64,000 bases of DNA from an uncultured Prevotellaceae bacterium (GCA_946402905.1 CAMIYC010000006.1:53158-117157); one strand, 5' to 3'. Counted from the first letter of the stretch, positions 16,322-24,053 are shown. The notes: a model not told the origin generated them from the sequence alone. Program-made: numbers and translations.

Positions 16322-17225
16322 AGACTTTTTAAATATCGCGACAAGACAAGGAGATGTGATCAAGGCCTTCTCTGCTGAAGACTCCCAAGCCCTGAAGAGA
16401 TGCCTGCTTGACATCTACCGGCATGTAGCCGCCATCTGCGAAGCACATCATCTCACCTATATGTTGGCAGGTGGGAGTTGTCTGGGAGCAGTCAGGCACC
16501 ACGGGTTCATACCCTGGGATGACGACCTGGACCTGATGATGCCACGTGGGGATTATGAGCAGCTGCTCCGTCTGTGTGAAGAAGGAGCGCTGGGCGAGAA
16601 TTACGCATTTGCCTATCCGAAAAAAGGTAGCGACGCACCCACCATGTTTCTGAAAGTATACATGAAAGGTACGCTATTGAAAGGGCTGGATGCAGACTAC
16701 TCACCTTACAGGCAGGAATGCTTCATAGACATCTTCCCCTTAGACGGCATGAGCAGCAACATCATAGCCAGGAAGGCTCGGGCCTTTATGGCCAATGGCA
16801 TCAGACTCATCGCCAACATGGTGGCCGACTCCGCCGGCACGTCAAGGCTGGAACGACTGTTTTACCGGACTGACAAACGGCTCAAAGCCTTTATGCTGAC
16901 GAGGAAAGCTATCGGCAAATGCTGCTCAATCGTCCCTCACAGAGTATGGATCAGGTGGTTTGACCGACTGGTGAAGAATGAAGACATGAGCGGACTGGTG
17001 GGAATACCCACCGGAAGGAAGCTCTATGAAGGAGAAGTATTTCCGGCCTCGGTGTATCTGCCTGTCTCGAAGGGTATCTTTGAGACTGAGCAAGTATATC
17101 TGCCCGCCGATACTCATCAGTACCTGACCAATCTGTATCATGAATATATGCAGTTGCCTCCCGAGGAAAAAAGGGAGCATCATTTTTACATAGAGTTTGA
17201 AATTCCGCAAAAATACTATAATTGA
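16308..17225 (+). CDS. LicD family phosphotransferase
   Basis: Protein of 305 residues with the LicD core 'GGSCLGAVRHHGFIPWDDDLDLMMPR' at about residues 54-80; the H-x-G-F-x-P-W-D-D-D motif is the nucleotidyltransferase-fold active site. 'FIDIFPLDG' follows. LicD proteins transfer phosphocholine or other phosphodiester groups to surface glycans; Bacteroidales members sit in capsule loci and may add phosphoethanolamine or similar. I take ATG 16308 (MRTYKDFL), inside the end of the preceding gene, because the more upstream codons belong to that gene. The substituent cannot be told here. Confidence 0.87.
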   Translation: MRTYKDFLNIATRQGDVIKAFSAEDSQALKRCLLDIYRHVAAICEAHHLTYMLAGGSCLGAVRHHGFIPWDDDLDLMMPRGDYEQLLRLCEEGALGENYAFAYPKKGSDAPTMFLKVYMKGTLLKGLDADYSPYRQECFIDIFPLDGMSSNIIARKARAFMANGIRLIANMVADSAGTSRLERLFYRTDKRLKAFMLTRKAIGKCCSIVPHRVWIRWFDRLVKNEDMSGLVGIPTGRKLYEGEVFPASVYLPVSKGIFETEQVYLPADTHQYLTNLYHEYMQLPPEEKREHHFYIEFEIPQKYYN

Positions 17226-17302
17226 CTAAACTTTTTCATCATTAAATAGTTTATTGTCAATTGTTTATCAAGAATTTAAGAATTTTAGAATTATAGTTAC
17301 TC

Positions 17303-18451
17303 ATGTTTGACTTTATTCCAGTAACACAATACGAGTCATATTTTCATATCGCGGTGCTGATCATGCTCTTAGTGGCGATATGGCAATGCGGTATCGGGTC
17401 GGTATTCGACAGCAAGGTAGCCTCCATCGACAGTCTGTGGGGGATGATGTTCGCGCTGGTCCTGATATTGTATATGGGCAACAGACAACTTAACGGTGTC
17501 TATTTCGGAGACACGGCTCAATATGCCGCGGGATTCAAGAGATATATGAACTCGGCGGGTGAATTCAAGTGGGACTGGCACTACAATGAGTGGCTGTTTC
17601 AGAACATGATGGCATTTTTTGCCAAGACGTTCAAGGACATCCATCTGTTTTTCACGGTGTGTGCCGCCATCTATGTTGGAAGCCTCTGGTGGGCGATGTA
17701 CAGGATGTTTGGCAACTACAACTTCATCCCCTTCCTGGTGGTGATGAGCATGTTCACATTCTGGAGCTACGGGGTGAACGGCGTGAGAAACGGCATGGGT
17801 GCCTCGCTGTTTATCCTGGCCATGACGTATGTGGAGAACATCCCGGCGATGCTGGGTATCGCCTTCCTTGGACTGGGCATGCACGCCTCGGTGCATGTGA
17901 TGATCGGGGCGGCGGCGCTGGCGTGGGTGTTTAACAAGAGTTTCTACTACCTCGGGGCGTGGGTGATCTCGATCATCGCGTCGTATGCCGCGGGATTCAA
18001 GATACAGCAATGGGTGGCGGCACTGAACCTGACTGAGGGCGACGACCGTCTGAACAGCTATTTGACCACGACAGACGCTGCGGAGTTTCTAAGAAGGGAG
18101 GGGGCACAGATAGTGATCGGCTTCCGCTGGGACTTCATCGCCTACAGTGCGCTGGCAGTGGCAGTGGGATTTTATTTCATCTTCAGACGCAACTTCAAGG
18201 ATGAGTATTATCACTGGATGTATAACATATTTCTGATCACAAATGCTTTCTGGATACTGGTGATCAGGTCGTCGTTCAGCAACCGATTTGCACAGATCTC
18301 ATGGTTTATCATGCCGGTGATCCTGATCTATCCGTTTATCAAGAAGCGGTTCTGGGTAAATCACGAGCGGTATCTGGCGGGAGGCATCGTGCTGTTTTAT
18401 GCCTACGGATTCTATACGAACATGTTGCCGGTGATCATGAGCTGGTTCTGA
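17303..18451 (+). CDS. EpsG family polysaccharide polymerase (Wzy-like)
   Basis: Polytopic membrane protein of 382 residues with roughly ten to twelve hydrophobic segments. 'YFGDTAQYAAGFKRYM', 'DWHYNEWLFQNMMAFFAK', 'SYGVNGVRNGMGASLFILAMTY' and 'GMHASVHVMIGAAALAW' match the EpsG family pattern (R-N/G-x-A in one loop, H-x-S in another). These proteins polymerise exopolysaccharide repeat units in the periplasm. It is the only polymerase candidate in the window. The gene is GC-rich, unlike the AT-rich GT genes. It is followed after two bases by the S26 peptidase gene. Confidence 0.82.
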   Translation: MFDFIPVTQYESYFHIAVLIMLLVAIWQCGIGSVFDSKVASIDSLWGMMFALVLILYMGNRQLNGVYFGDTAQYAAGFKRYMNSAGEFKWDWHYNEWLFQNMMAFFAKTFKDIHLFFTVCAAIYVGSLWWAMYRMFGNYNFIPFLVVMSMFTFWSYGVNGVRNGMGASLFILAMTYVENIPAMLGIAFLGLGMHASVHVMIGAAALAWVFNKSFYYLGAWVISIIASYAAGFKIQQWVAALNLTEGDDRLNSYLTTTDAAEFLRREGAQIVIGFRWDFIAYSALAVAVGFYFIFRRNFKDEYYHWMYNIFLITNAFWILVIRSSFSNRFAQISWFIMPVILIYPFIKKRFWVNHERYLAGGIVLFYAYGFYTNMLPVIMSWF

Positions 18452-18453
18452 CG

Positions 18454-18894
18454 ATGCGGACGATTGACACACAGGCTTATCTGTCGACACTGAAAGAGGT
18501 GGTGAACGAGGGCAACGATGTATCGCTCATCATCTCGGGTGGAAGCATGTCGCCATTCTTAGTGCACCACAGAGACTCGATACTGATAGGGAAACCGACG
18601 GAACCGCTGAAGCGGGGCGACATGGTGTTTTATCAGCGTGCGACGGGGCAGTATGTGATGCACCGCATCAGATGGGTGAAGCCGGAAGGGCTGTATATCA
18701 TCGGCGACGCTCAGACGGTGACGGAGGGGCCGGTGAACCCCAAATGGGTGTTTGCCATCGTGAAGAAGGTGCAGCGGAAAGGGAAATGGATTGGTCCGGA
18801 GGACAGGTGGTGGAGGTTTTTCGCCACGGTGTGGCTCTGGGTGGTGCCGCTGAGGAGAGTGATCCTTTGGGGAGTGGGGAAAATTAAAAATTAA
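18454..18894 (+). CDS. S24/S26 family peptidase with Ser-His (Sec11-type) site
   Basis: Small protein of 146 residues. 'LIISGGSMSPFL' places the nucleophile Ser at residue 31, and 'GQYVMHRIRWV' puts a His near residue 70 where bacterial LepB has its Lys. The Ser/His pair is that of Sec11/archaeal-type signal peptidases (S26B). There is no clear N-terminal membrane helix; a hydrophobic 'FFATVWLWVVPLRRVILWG' near the C-terminus may anchor it. In Bacteroidetes such proteins often sit beside ABC exporters of peptides, as here. The substrate is not seen. ATG 18454 lies two bases after the previous stop. Confidence 0.75.
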   Translation: MRTIDTQAYLSTLKEVVNEGNDVSLIISGGSMSPFLVHHRDSILIGKPTEPLKRGDMVFYQRATGQYVMHRIRWVKPEGLYIIGDAQTVTEGPVNPKWVFAIVKKVQRKGKWIGPEDRWWRFFATVWLWVVPLRRVILWGVGKIKN

Positions 18895-18910
18895 AAATTA
18901 AAAATTAAGA
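18889..18910 (+). repeat. Short AAAAATTA tandem run
   Basis: Three to four units of ATTAAAA sit over the stop codon of the peptidase gene. It is probably simple slippage; no further function is seen. Confidence 0.5.
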
Positions 18911-18952
18911 TGGGAAGATGGGGAAATAATTTGTGAGGATTGGAATTGCAAA

Positions 18953-19016
18953 CAACTCGTCTACTTGTCAACTTGTCTACTTGTCTACTTGTCAACTCGT
19001 CAACTCGTCAACTAAA
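18953..19016 (+). repeat. Octamer tandem array (CWACTYGT)8 before a start codon
   Basis: Units CAACTCGT, CTACTTGT, CAACTTGT, CTACTTGT, CTACTTGT, CAACTCGT, CAACTCGT and a partial CAACTAAA end five bases before the ATG at 19022. As at 10907, the array fills the place where a ribosome-binding site would be. The same octamer family occurs inverted at 28994. Confidence 0.85.
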
Positions 19017-19021
19017 AAACA

Positions 19022-20824
19022 ATGTTTGAAGATAGTCATGACCATCTGGACCAAAAGACGCGGAGCACGTCGTTTGAGTCGCTGGATACCCTGATATTCA
19101 GGTGGAAAAACGGTACCTTCGGTGAGATACTCGACGACTGGCGCTGGATTTTCACCTATAGCAAACGCTATAAAGGTGCCATCCTGTTTTACCTCGTGCT
19201 GGGCATCATCAGCACGACACTGGGACTGGTGGGCAGCATCGCCGGCAAATATATGATAGACATCATCACGGGCTATCAGGTGACCAAGCTGTGGATCATG
19301 GTGGTGGTGATGGTGGGCAGTTCGCTATTCGGACTGGTGATCGGCAACGTGCTGTCGAGAGTGACACTCAAGCTACAGATCTACATCAACAACGACATAC
19401 AGAGCGACATCTTTGACAAAATCATCGATGCCGACTGGCTGGCGATCAACCAATACAGCAATGGCGACGTGCTGAACCGCTTCACGGGTGACGTAGGCAC
19501 GGTGAGCGGCAACGCCATCAGCTGGCTGCCCACGATCATCATCTCGATCTATCAGTTTTTTGCCACGCTGGCAGTAATCATGCACTACAATACAGTGATG
19601 GCGATACTGGCTTTCGCGAGTGCCCCATTCCTGCTGATCGTATCGCGCTACGTGATCACGAAGCAGCGTGAATACAGCAAGAAGGTGAGGGAGATGAGCA
19701 GCCAGGTGATGACATTTGAGGTGGAGACGTTCTACAATATGGACACCATCAAGTCGTTTGGCATCCTCGGTTCGTACAGCCGCAAGCTCAAGGAATGGCA
19801 GCGGAAATTCAAAGATATCAGTCTGGACTACAACTGGTTTTCGATCAAGACCAACGTATATATGTCGCTGGTGGGCATGCTGGTGGAGTTTACGGCCTTC
19901 GGCTACTGTCTGTATCTGCTTTGGACACATCAGATCACCTACGGCACGATGACACTCTTCCTGCAGCAGCGAGGAGCGCTGGCCGGGGCTTTCGGCAGTG
20001 TGATCGGCATCATACCGGCCTTTCTTAACAGTTCGGTGTCGGCCCACCGTGTGAGAGAACTGGTGCAGTTGCCCAAAGAGGTGCATATCGCCGAGAGCAA
20101 TGACCTGGACCGCTATGTGGCCGACGGATTCTCGGTGAGGATGCGTGACGTGGACTTCGGGTACGTGGAAGGCCAGCATGTGATCACCCACTCTGACATG
20201 GTGGCCCGTCCGGGCGAGATCGTGGCCCTGGTGGGACCTTCGGGCGAAGGCAAGACGACGATGATACGCATGATACTGGGACTGATCAGGCCGGAGAAGG
20301 GCGAGGCGGTGATACAGGCCTCTGACGGCACGGAGATACCGATGAACGCCGAGACGCGTCATCTCTTCGCCTATGTGCCGCAGGGCAATACCATCATCTC
20401 GGGCACCATCGCCGAGAACATGCGCATGGCGAAGGAAGACGCCACGGACGAAGAGATCGTAGAGGCGCTGAAAATAGCCTGTGCATGGGACTTCGTGAAG
20501 CACATGCCTGACACGTATAACTGCAAAATAGGTGAGCGCGGAAGAGGATTCTCGGAGGGTCAGGCGCAGCGCATCGCCATCGCACGGGCTGTGCTGAGAG
20601 ATGCGCCGGTGCTGCTCCTCGACGAGGCGACATCTGCCCTGGACGTGACGACGGAGCGCATGGTGCTGCGCAACATCATCCAGCAACGTCCGAACAAGAC
20701 GTGTATCGTGACGACTCACCGTCCTACGGTGCTCAATCTCTGTCAGCGTGTATACCGCATCATGTCGACAAAGCTGACGGAGCTGTCGGAGGAGGAGTCA
20801 AGCCGTATGGCAATGGATTTCTGA
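19022..20824 (+). CDS. ABC transporter, fused membrane and ATPase domains
   Basis: Half-transporter of 600 residues, acting as a dimer. Residues 1-50 are a polar extension, residues about 55-340 carry the six-helix exporter domain ('AILFYLVLGIISTTLGLVGSIAGKYMIDI'), and residues about 370-600 the ATPase. Walker A 'GPSGEGKTT' is near 404, the signature variant 'FSEGQAQRIAIARA' near 510 and Walker B 'VLLLDEATSALD' near 533. There is no N-terminal C39 peptidase domain; the adjacent S26 peptidase could serve in its place. The other possibility is a lipid-linked glycan flippase (PglK/MsbA-like), since no Wzx is seen here. Confidence 0.88.
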   Translation: MFEDSHDHLDQKTRSTSFESLDTLIFRWKNGTFGEILDDWRWIFTYSKRYKGAILFYLVLGIISTTLGLVGSIAGKYMIDIITGYQVTKLWIMVVVMVGSSLFGLVIGNVLSRVTLKLQIYINNDIQSDIFDKIIDADWLAINQYSNGDVLNRFTGDVGTVSGNAISWLPTIIISIYQFFATLAVIMHYNTVMAILAFASAPFLLIVSRYVITKQREYSKKVREMSSQVMTFEVETFYNMDTIKSFGILGSYSRKLKEWQRKFKDISLDYNWFSIKTNVYMSLVGMLVEFTAFGYCLYLLWTHQITYGTMTLFLQQRGALAGAFGSVIGIIPAFLNSSVSAHRVRELVQLPKEVHIAESNDLDRYVADGFSVRMRDVDFGYVEGQHVITHSDMVARPGEIVALVGPSGEGKTTMIRMILGLIRPEKGEAVIQASDGTEIPMNAETRHLFAYVPQGNTIISGTIAENMRMAKEDATDEEIVEALKIACAWDFVKHMPDTYNCKIGERGRGFSEGQAQRIAIARAVLRDAPVLLLDEATSALDVTTERMVLRNIIQQRPNKTCIVTTHRPTVLNLCQRVYRIMSTKLTELSEEESSRMAMDF

Positions 20825-20827
20825 TTA

Positions 20828-21032
20828 AACGCGGCACGCCGCGTCCCTACATGGGGAGCGGTGGTGAATATAACGCAGCACGCCGCGTCCCTACATGGGG
20901 GCGGTGGTGAATATAACGCGGCACGCCGCGTCCCTACATGGGGGCGGTGGTGAATATAACGCGGCACGCCGCGTCCCTACATGGGGGGGCGGTGGTGAAT
21001 ATAACGCGGCACGCCGCGTCCCTACATGGGGG
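20828..21032. repeat. GC-rich 43-45 bp tandem array, five copies
   Basis: AACGCGGCACGCCGCGTCCC starts at 20828, 20872, 20915, 20958 and 21003 (spacing 44, 43, 43, 45). Each unit has the hairpin ACGCGGC-AC-GCCGCGT, then TACATGGGG and a GGTGGTGAATAT linker. The array fills the gap between the convergent ABC transporter and queF genes. A single unit recurs at 55174. Confidence 0.9.
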
Positions 21033-21055
21033 ACAGCGAAGAAAAAGCCGGAGGG

Positions 21056-21526
21056 TCAGCTGTGGGTGGCGAAACGTTGCTGAGCCAAGAGTTCATACTT
21101 TGTGCCCGGACGACCATAGTTGGCGTAGGGCCAGATGCTGATGCCGCCCCGTGGTGTGAACAATCCCGTCACCTCGATATATTTAGGATCCATGAGGCGG
21201 ATGAGATCTTTCATGATGATGTTGACACAGTCTTCGTGGAAATCGCCGTGATTGCGGAAGCTGAAGAGATATAGTTTGAGGCTCTTGCTTTCAACCATGC
21301 GCTCGTCGGGGATATAGCTGATGCGTATCTCAGCGAAATCAGGCTGTCCGGTAATGGGGCATAGCGTGGTGAACTCAGGGCAGTTGAATCGTACCCAATA
21401 GTCGTTGCCGGGGTGCTTGTTGACGAAAGTCTCAAGCACCCCGGGTGCGTAATTGTCTGCATATTTAGTGTGGGAGCCGAGGGACTTCAGTCCCTCTTGC
21501 GCCCTGCTGTCGTCGTTTTGCTGCAT
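21056..21526 (-). CDS. queF: NADPH-dependent 7-cyano-7-deazaguanine reductase
   Basis: Short (unimodular) QueF of 156 residues. It reduces preQ0 to preQ1 for the queuosine tRNA modification. '[19 protein letters not shown]' carries the catalytic Cys (about residue 56) that forms the thioimide, with Asp in 'QPDF'. '[24 protein letters not shown]' is the NADPH/substrate motif of the T-fold. It starts six bases after the stop of the transporter gene yhhQ on the same strand, so the two form one unit under the same preQ1 riboswitch-like leader. Confidence 0.95.
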   Translation of the reverse strand: MQQNDDSRAQEGLKSLGSHTKYADNYAPGVLETFVNKHPGNDYWVRFNCPEFTTLCPITGQPDFAEIRISYIPDERMVESKSLKLYLFSFRNHGDFHEDCVNIIMKDLIRLMDPKYIEVTGLFTPRGGISIWPYANYGRPGTKYELLAQQRFATHS

Positions 21527-21532
21527 GGAATC

Positions 21533-22222
21533 TTAGATGTTGAAGATTTTCAGTATGCTATAGTTGACATCATTGTCGTAGACATCGACGCCCTCGTGAC
21601 GTTTCACCCAGGCGACCACCTGTATGGTGACTGGCAGGACGATGACTTCGTAGGCGGTCTTGAGCACGACCTGCCAGAGCATGAGGACGGGCAGTTCGGC
21701 CAGGGGTATCACCCCATAGAAGGCCAGAGGGAAGAAGAGGAGCGAGTCGGCACTCTCGCCGAAAATGGTGCTGAGCACAGCGCGCAGCGAGAACCGCCGC
21801 CCCTGTGAGGCGATCTTCATGCGACTCATCACATAGGCATTAATGAAGCTGCCAGCGATGAAGGCGACGAAGGATGCGAGCGCGATGCGGGGTGCCAGTC
21901 CGAAGACAGCGTGGAATCCGGCATCGTTGTGCCAATAGGGTGCTCCAGGTATGGCGTCACAGAGGGCGCATACGGAGACGAAGAAGAAGTTCATAAGGAA
22001 TCCTGTCCAGATGAGCAGACGGGCCTTGCGATATCCCCACACCTCGCACACACAGTCGTTGATGATGTAGGAAACGGGGAAGATGAGCAGTCCGCCGGTG
22101 ACATTGACCGAACCCAGTGCGATTTGCTTTGTTCCGAGGAGGTTTGCCGCAATCAGGCAAACTGTGAAAAGTATGCTGAAAAGCATAAACAGCACACTCA
22201 CTTTTGTTTCATTTCTTTGCAT
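21533..22222 (-). CDS. yhhQ: Queuosine precursor transporter (YhhQ/VUT family)
   Basis: Membrane protein of 229 residues with about six helices. 'CLIAANLLGTKQI', 'GLLIFPVSYIINDCVCEVWGYRKARLLIWTGF' and 'FVAFIAGSFINAYVMSRMKI' are signature segments of the VUT/YhhQ family, which takes up preQ0 or preQ1. The next gene is queF, which supports the queuosine role. Its leader holds a preQ1-I-like pseudoknot that overlaps the translation start region, so control is probably at initiation. Only yhhQ and queF are present; queC, queD and queE are not seen nearby, in line with salvage of a precursor. Confidence 0.93.
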   Translation of the reverse strand: MQRNETKVSVLFMLFSILFTVCLIAANLLGTKQIALGSVNVTGGLLIFPVSYIINDCVCEVWGYRKARLLIWTGFLMNFFFVSVCALCDAIPGAPYWHNDAGFHAVFGLAPRIALASFVAFIAGSFINAYVMSRMKIASQGRRFSLRAVLSTIFGESADSLLFFPLAFYGVIPLAELPVLMLWQVVLKTAYEVIVLPVTIQVVAWVKRHEGVDVYDNDVNYSILKIFNI

Positions 22223-22225
22223 TGT

Positions 22226-22258
22226 TCTTGTTTTTTAAGAGGTTGCCAAGCACTCTGA
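22226..22258 (-). promoter_or_regulatory. preQ1 class I riboswitch-like leader
   Basis: On the - strand the leader reads CAGAGTGCTTGGCAACCTCT, then TAAAAAACAAGAACA and the ATG of yhhQ. Stem P1 is AGAG/CTCT (22253-22256 with 22238-22241). The loop tetramer CTTG (22247-22250) pairs perfectly with CAAG (22227-22230) after the A-rich tail, giving the H-type pseudoknot of preQ1-I. The A6 run and a C in the loop match the class pattern. The pseudoknot ends five bases before the start codon. Identification is by eye, helped by the genes it precedes. Confidence 0.72.
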
Positions 22259-22272
22259 TTTGAAATCGGCTG

Positions 22273-22280
22273 CAAAGGTA
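22273..22280 (-). promoter_or_regulatory. Promoter -7 box for yhhQ-queF
   Basis: TACCTTTG (followed by C) on the - strand matches the Bacteroidetes TAnnTTTG -7 element. A clear -33 TTTG is not found at the usual distance. A start a few bases downstream would give a leader of about 45-50 bases, which includes the riboswitch-like element. Confidence 0.6.
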
Positions 22281-22345
22281 GTGATTTTCTTTGGAAAACG
22301 AGAGAGGTTTCGGAGTTTTTTTGCGGGGTGCTGGATGAAAGATAT

Positions 22346-22471
22346 CATGGGAAAAGGCGGAAAGAGTGCAGAAATTTTTAATGCTAAGGCATTCAGGGCT
22401 GTTTGGGATTGCGAAAAAATGCGGAAAAAGCGAAATAATGCGAAAACTGTGAATGCTGAAGCATTCAGGGG
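22346..22471 (+). repeat. Two adjacent GCGAAAA-type repeats
   Basis: The first (about 22346-22400) has GGGAAAAGGCGGAAAGAGTG and the hairpin AATGC-TAAG-GCATT. The second (22405-22471) is the most complete copy in the window: GGGATTGCGAAAAAATGCGG, AAAAAGCGAAATAATGCG and the perfect hairpin GAATGC-TGAA-GCATTC, then AGGGG. They lie upstream of yhhQ, outside the sugar locus. Confidence 0.75.
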
Positions 22472-22520
22472 TATTGGATTTGGGCGAATGGAGTAATTTG
22501 ATGGAATTGAAATAAAAAAG

Positions 22521-22630
22521 CGCTGCTATATAACTAAGCTGTTATTTCACTACTTTGCCTGGGAACGTGGGCGTCCTCGCCCGCCGCAGATGCGGGCGAG
22601 GACGCCCGCGTTCCCAGAGTTGACTGCGCT
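22521..22630. repeat. 110 bp palindromic element, copy A
   Basis: Starts CGCTGCTATATAACTAAGCT and ends AGTTGACTGCGCT. The core is a 24-base stem (GGGAACGTGGGCGTCCTCGC, then CCGC, and its complement) with loop CGCAGAT. One G-T pair is present. Copy B at 24102 is identical except for two bases. Confidence 0.9.
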
Positions 22631-22716
22631 TAACAAAAAGGTATAAAAAGGGGGAAAAAGTGCCGCCGGCACTGGGAAAAAGGAAGAAAAAGTATGGTGA
22701 AGACAGGTGGCTTAAG

Positions 22717-22972
22717 AAGGCGAAGATAGGCGGCGGCTCAACAATGGAAATAAAAAGGGGTTTTTATTTTGCATTGTCTTCGCCTTGCACTACTCTGCCT
22801 AATAAGGCGAAGATAGGCGGCGGCTCAACAATGAAAATAAAAAGGGGTTTTTATTTTGCATTGTCTTCGCCTTGCACTACTCTGCCTAATAAGGCGAAGA
22901 TAGGCGGCGGCTCAACAATGAAAATAAAAAGGGGTTTTTATTTTGCATTGTCTTCGCCTTGCACTATCTTTG
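22717..22972 (+). repeat. Three tandem 87 bp promoter-region repeats
   Basis: Units start at 22717, 22804 and 22891 with AAGGCGAAGATAGGCGGCGG and are nearly identical. Each has a perfect 10-base inverted pair, AAGGCGAAGA and TCTTCGCCTT, that encloses a TTTTATTTTGC segment. Units one and two end CACTACTCTGCC; the third ends CACTATCTTTGC and so completes a consensus promoter. The reading frame that stays open through the units is a by-product of their length, 3 x 29. Confidence 0.9.
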
Positions 22973-22973
22973 C
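22942..22973 (+). promoter_or_regulatory. Promoter of the TlpA-like gene
   Basis: TTTG at 22942-22945, 19 bases, then TATCTTTGC at 22965-22973: a perfect Bacteroidetes sigma-ABfr type promoter, formed by the third 87 bp unit. The start codon follows 25 bases later with AAAAAGGA as the ribosome-binding site. The two upstream units keep the TTTG box but have degraded -7 boxes (TACTCTGC). Confidence 0.85.
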
Positions 22974-22997
22974 AAAGTGAATCAAAAAAGGAATGAT

Positions 22998-24053
22998 ATG
23001 AAAAGAATAATAGTGACAATGCTGGTGGCTGCCGTGACAATGATGATGATGGCCCAAGTGAAAGTAGAGGTCAAAGGGGTATGTCCACAAGACCTTGACA
23101 CGGTATATATCTTTGGCAACCCTGGCGACGGTCAAATACCCGTGAAGGTCAACAAGGGAGCCTTTGAGTATACAGGCAACTATGCACAGAACACCATTCT
23201 GGGTGTGGGAACCAATGACTATTACATGCCTTTCTTCGTGGATGGCACTCCCGTGAAGGTGGATCTGACGAATCATACGCTGAAAGGCTCGGCACTGAAC
23301 GAGCTCGCATGCAGGACCGACAACAGAATGGATTCGGTGAACAATGTGCTGCGACAACAACTCGCCCCTCTCTCAAAGAGGGCTGAGACAGAGCCTATCG
23401 AGAAACTTCAAAAGGAGGCCATGGCCCTGATAGCACAAACCAACCTCAAGAAGGTGAGAATACTGGAGGAGGTGAAAGGCACGATGGTACCGATGATTTT
23501 CCTGCCCAACCTGTGTATGGATATGAGCTATGAAGACCTGTCGAAATTTGTGAGCGAAGACGCACCCTACTACAATCACCCTCAAATGGCGATGGTAAAG
23601 CAATATATGTCGGGACTGGAGAAAAAACGTCCGGGGCGTATGTTTGCCGACCTCACCATGAACGACATGGAGGGTCATCCACGTCAGCTGAGCGAATGGT
23701 GCGGCAAGGGCAACTATGTGTTGGTGGACTTCTGGGCAAGCTGGTGCGGCCCATGCCGTCAGGAGATGCCCAATGTGGTGGAAAGTTACGTGAAATATCA
23801 CGGCAAGGGCTACGAGATTGTAGGTGTGTCGTTTGACAACAAGCCTGAGCCATGGAAGGCTTCTGTGAAATTGCTGGGTATGACTTGGCCGCAGATTTCG
23901 GATCTGAAAGGCTGGCAGAGTGCTGCCTCGGATGCGTATGGCATCATGGCGATACCGGCCAACGTGCTGCTTGACCCGGAAGGACGCATCGTGGCAAGCG
24001 ACCTGCGCGGAGAGGCATTGCAGGCGAAGCTGAAGGAGATCTACGGTTTTTAA
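22998..24053 (+). CDS. TlpA-like thioredoxin-fold protein with N-terminal DUF4369-like domain
   Basis: Exported protein of 351 residues. A signal peptide ('RIIVTMLVAAVTMMMMAQ') is followed by a beta-rich DUF4369-like domain (about 20-120), a helical linker and a TlpA/AhpC-type thioredoxin domain (about 215-351). 'VDFWASWCGPCRQEMPNVVE' gives the CxxC site near residues 250-253, and 'YGIMAIPANVLLDPEGRI' has the cis-Pro. Such proteins reduce disulfides in the periplasm. I start at ATG 22998 with AAGGA upstream. The gene lies between two copies of a 110 bp palindromic element. Confidence 0.9.
   Translation: MKRIIVTMLVAAVTMMMMAQVKVEVKGVCPQDLDTVYIFGNPGDGQIPVKVNKGAFEYTGNYAQNTILGVGTNDYYMPFFVDGTPVKVDLTNHTLKGSALNELACRTDNRMDSVNNVLRQQLAPLSKRAETEPIEKLQKEAMALIAQTNLKKVRILEEVKGTMVPMIFLPNLCMDMSYEDLSKFVSEDAPYYNHPQMAMVKQYMSGLEKKRPGRMFADLTMNDMEGHPRQLSEWCGKGNYVLVDFWASWCGPCRQEMPNVVESYVKYHGKGYEIVGVSFDNKPEPWKASVKLLGMTWPQISDLKGWQSAASDAYGIMAIPANVLLDPEGRIVASDLRGEALQAKLKEIYGF

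Noticed and set aside
19373..20719. Long antisense frame of 448 codons opposite the ABC transporter
   Set aside because: The + strand has clear exporter and ATPase motifs over the same bases. The antisense product is His/Arg-rich without any motif, as expected for the shadow of a GC-rich gene.
20828..21032. Possible CRISPR array
   Set aside because: Units are contiguous and the linkers are themselves repeated (GGTGGTGAATAT), so there are no unique spacers, and no cas gene is near.
22660..22980. Open frame of 106 codons with three 29-residue repeats
   Set aside because: It arises because the 87 bp promoter repeat is a multiple of three. The units contain promoter boxes and inverted repeats, there is no ribosome-binding site, and the frame overlaps the active promoter.
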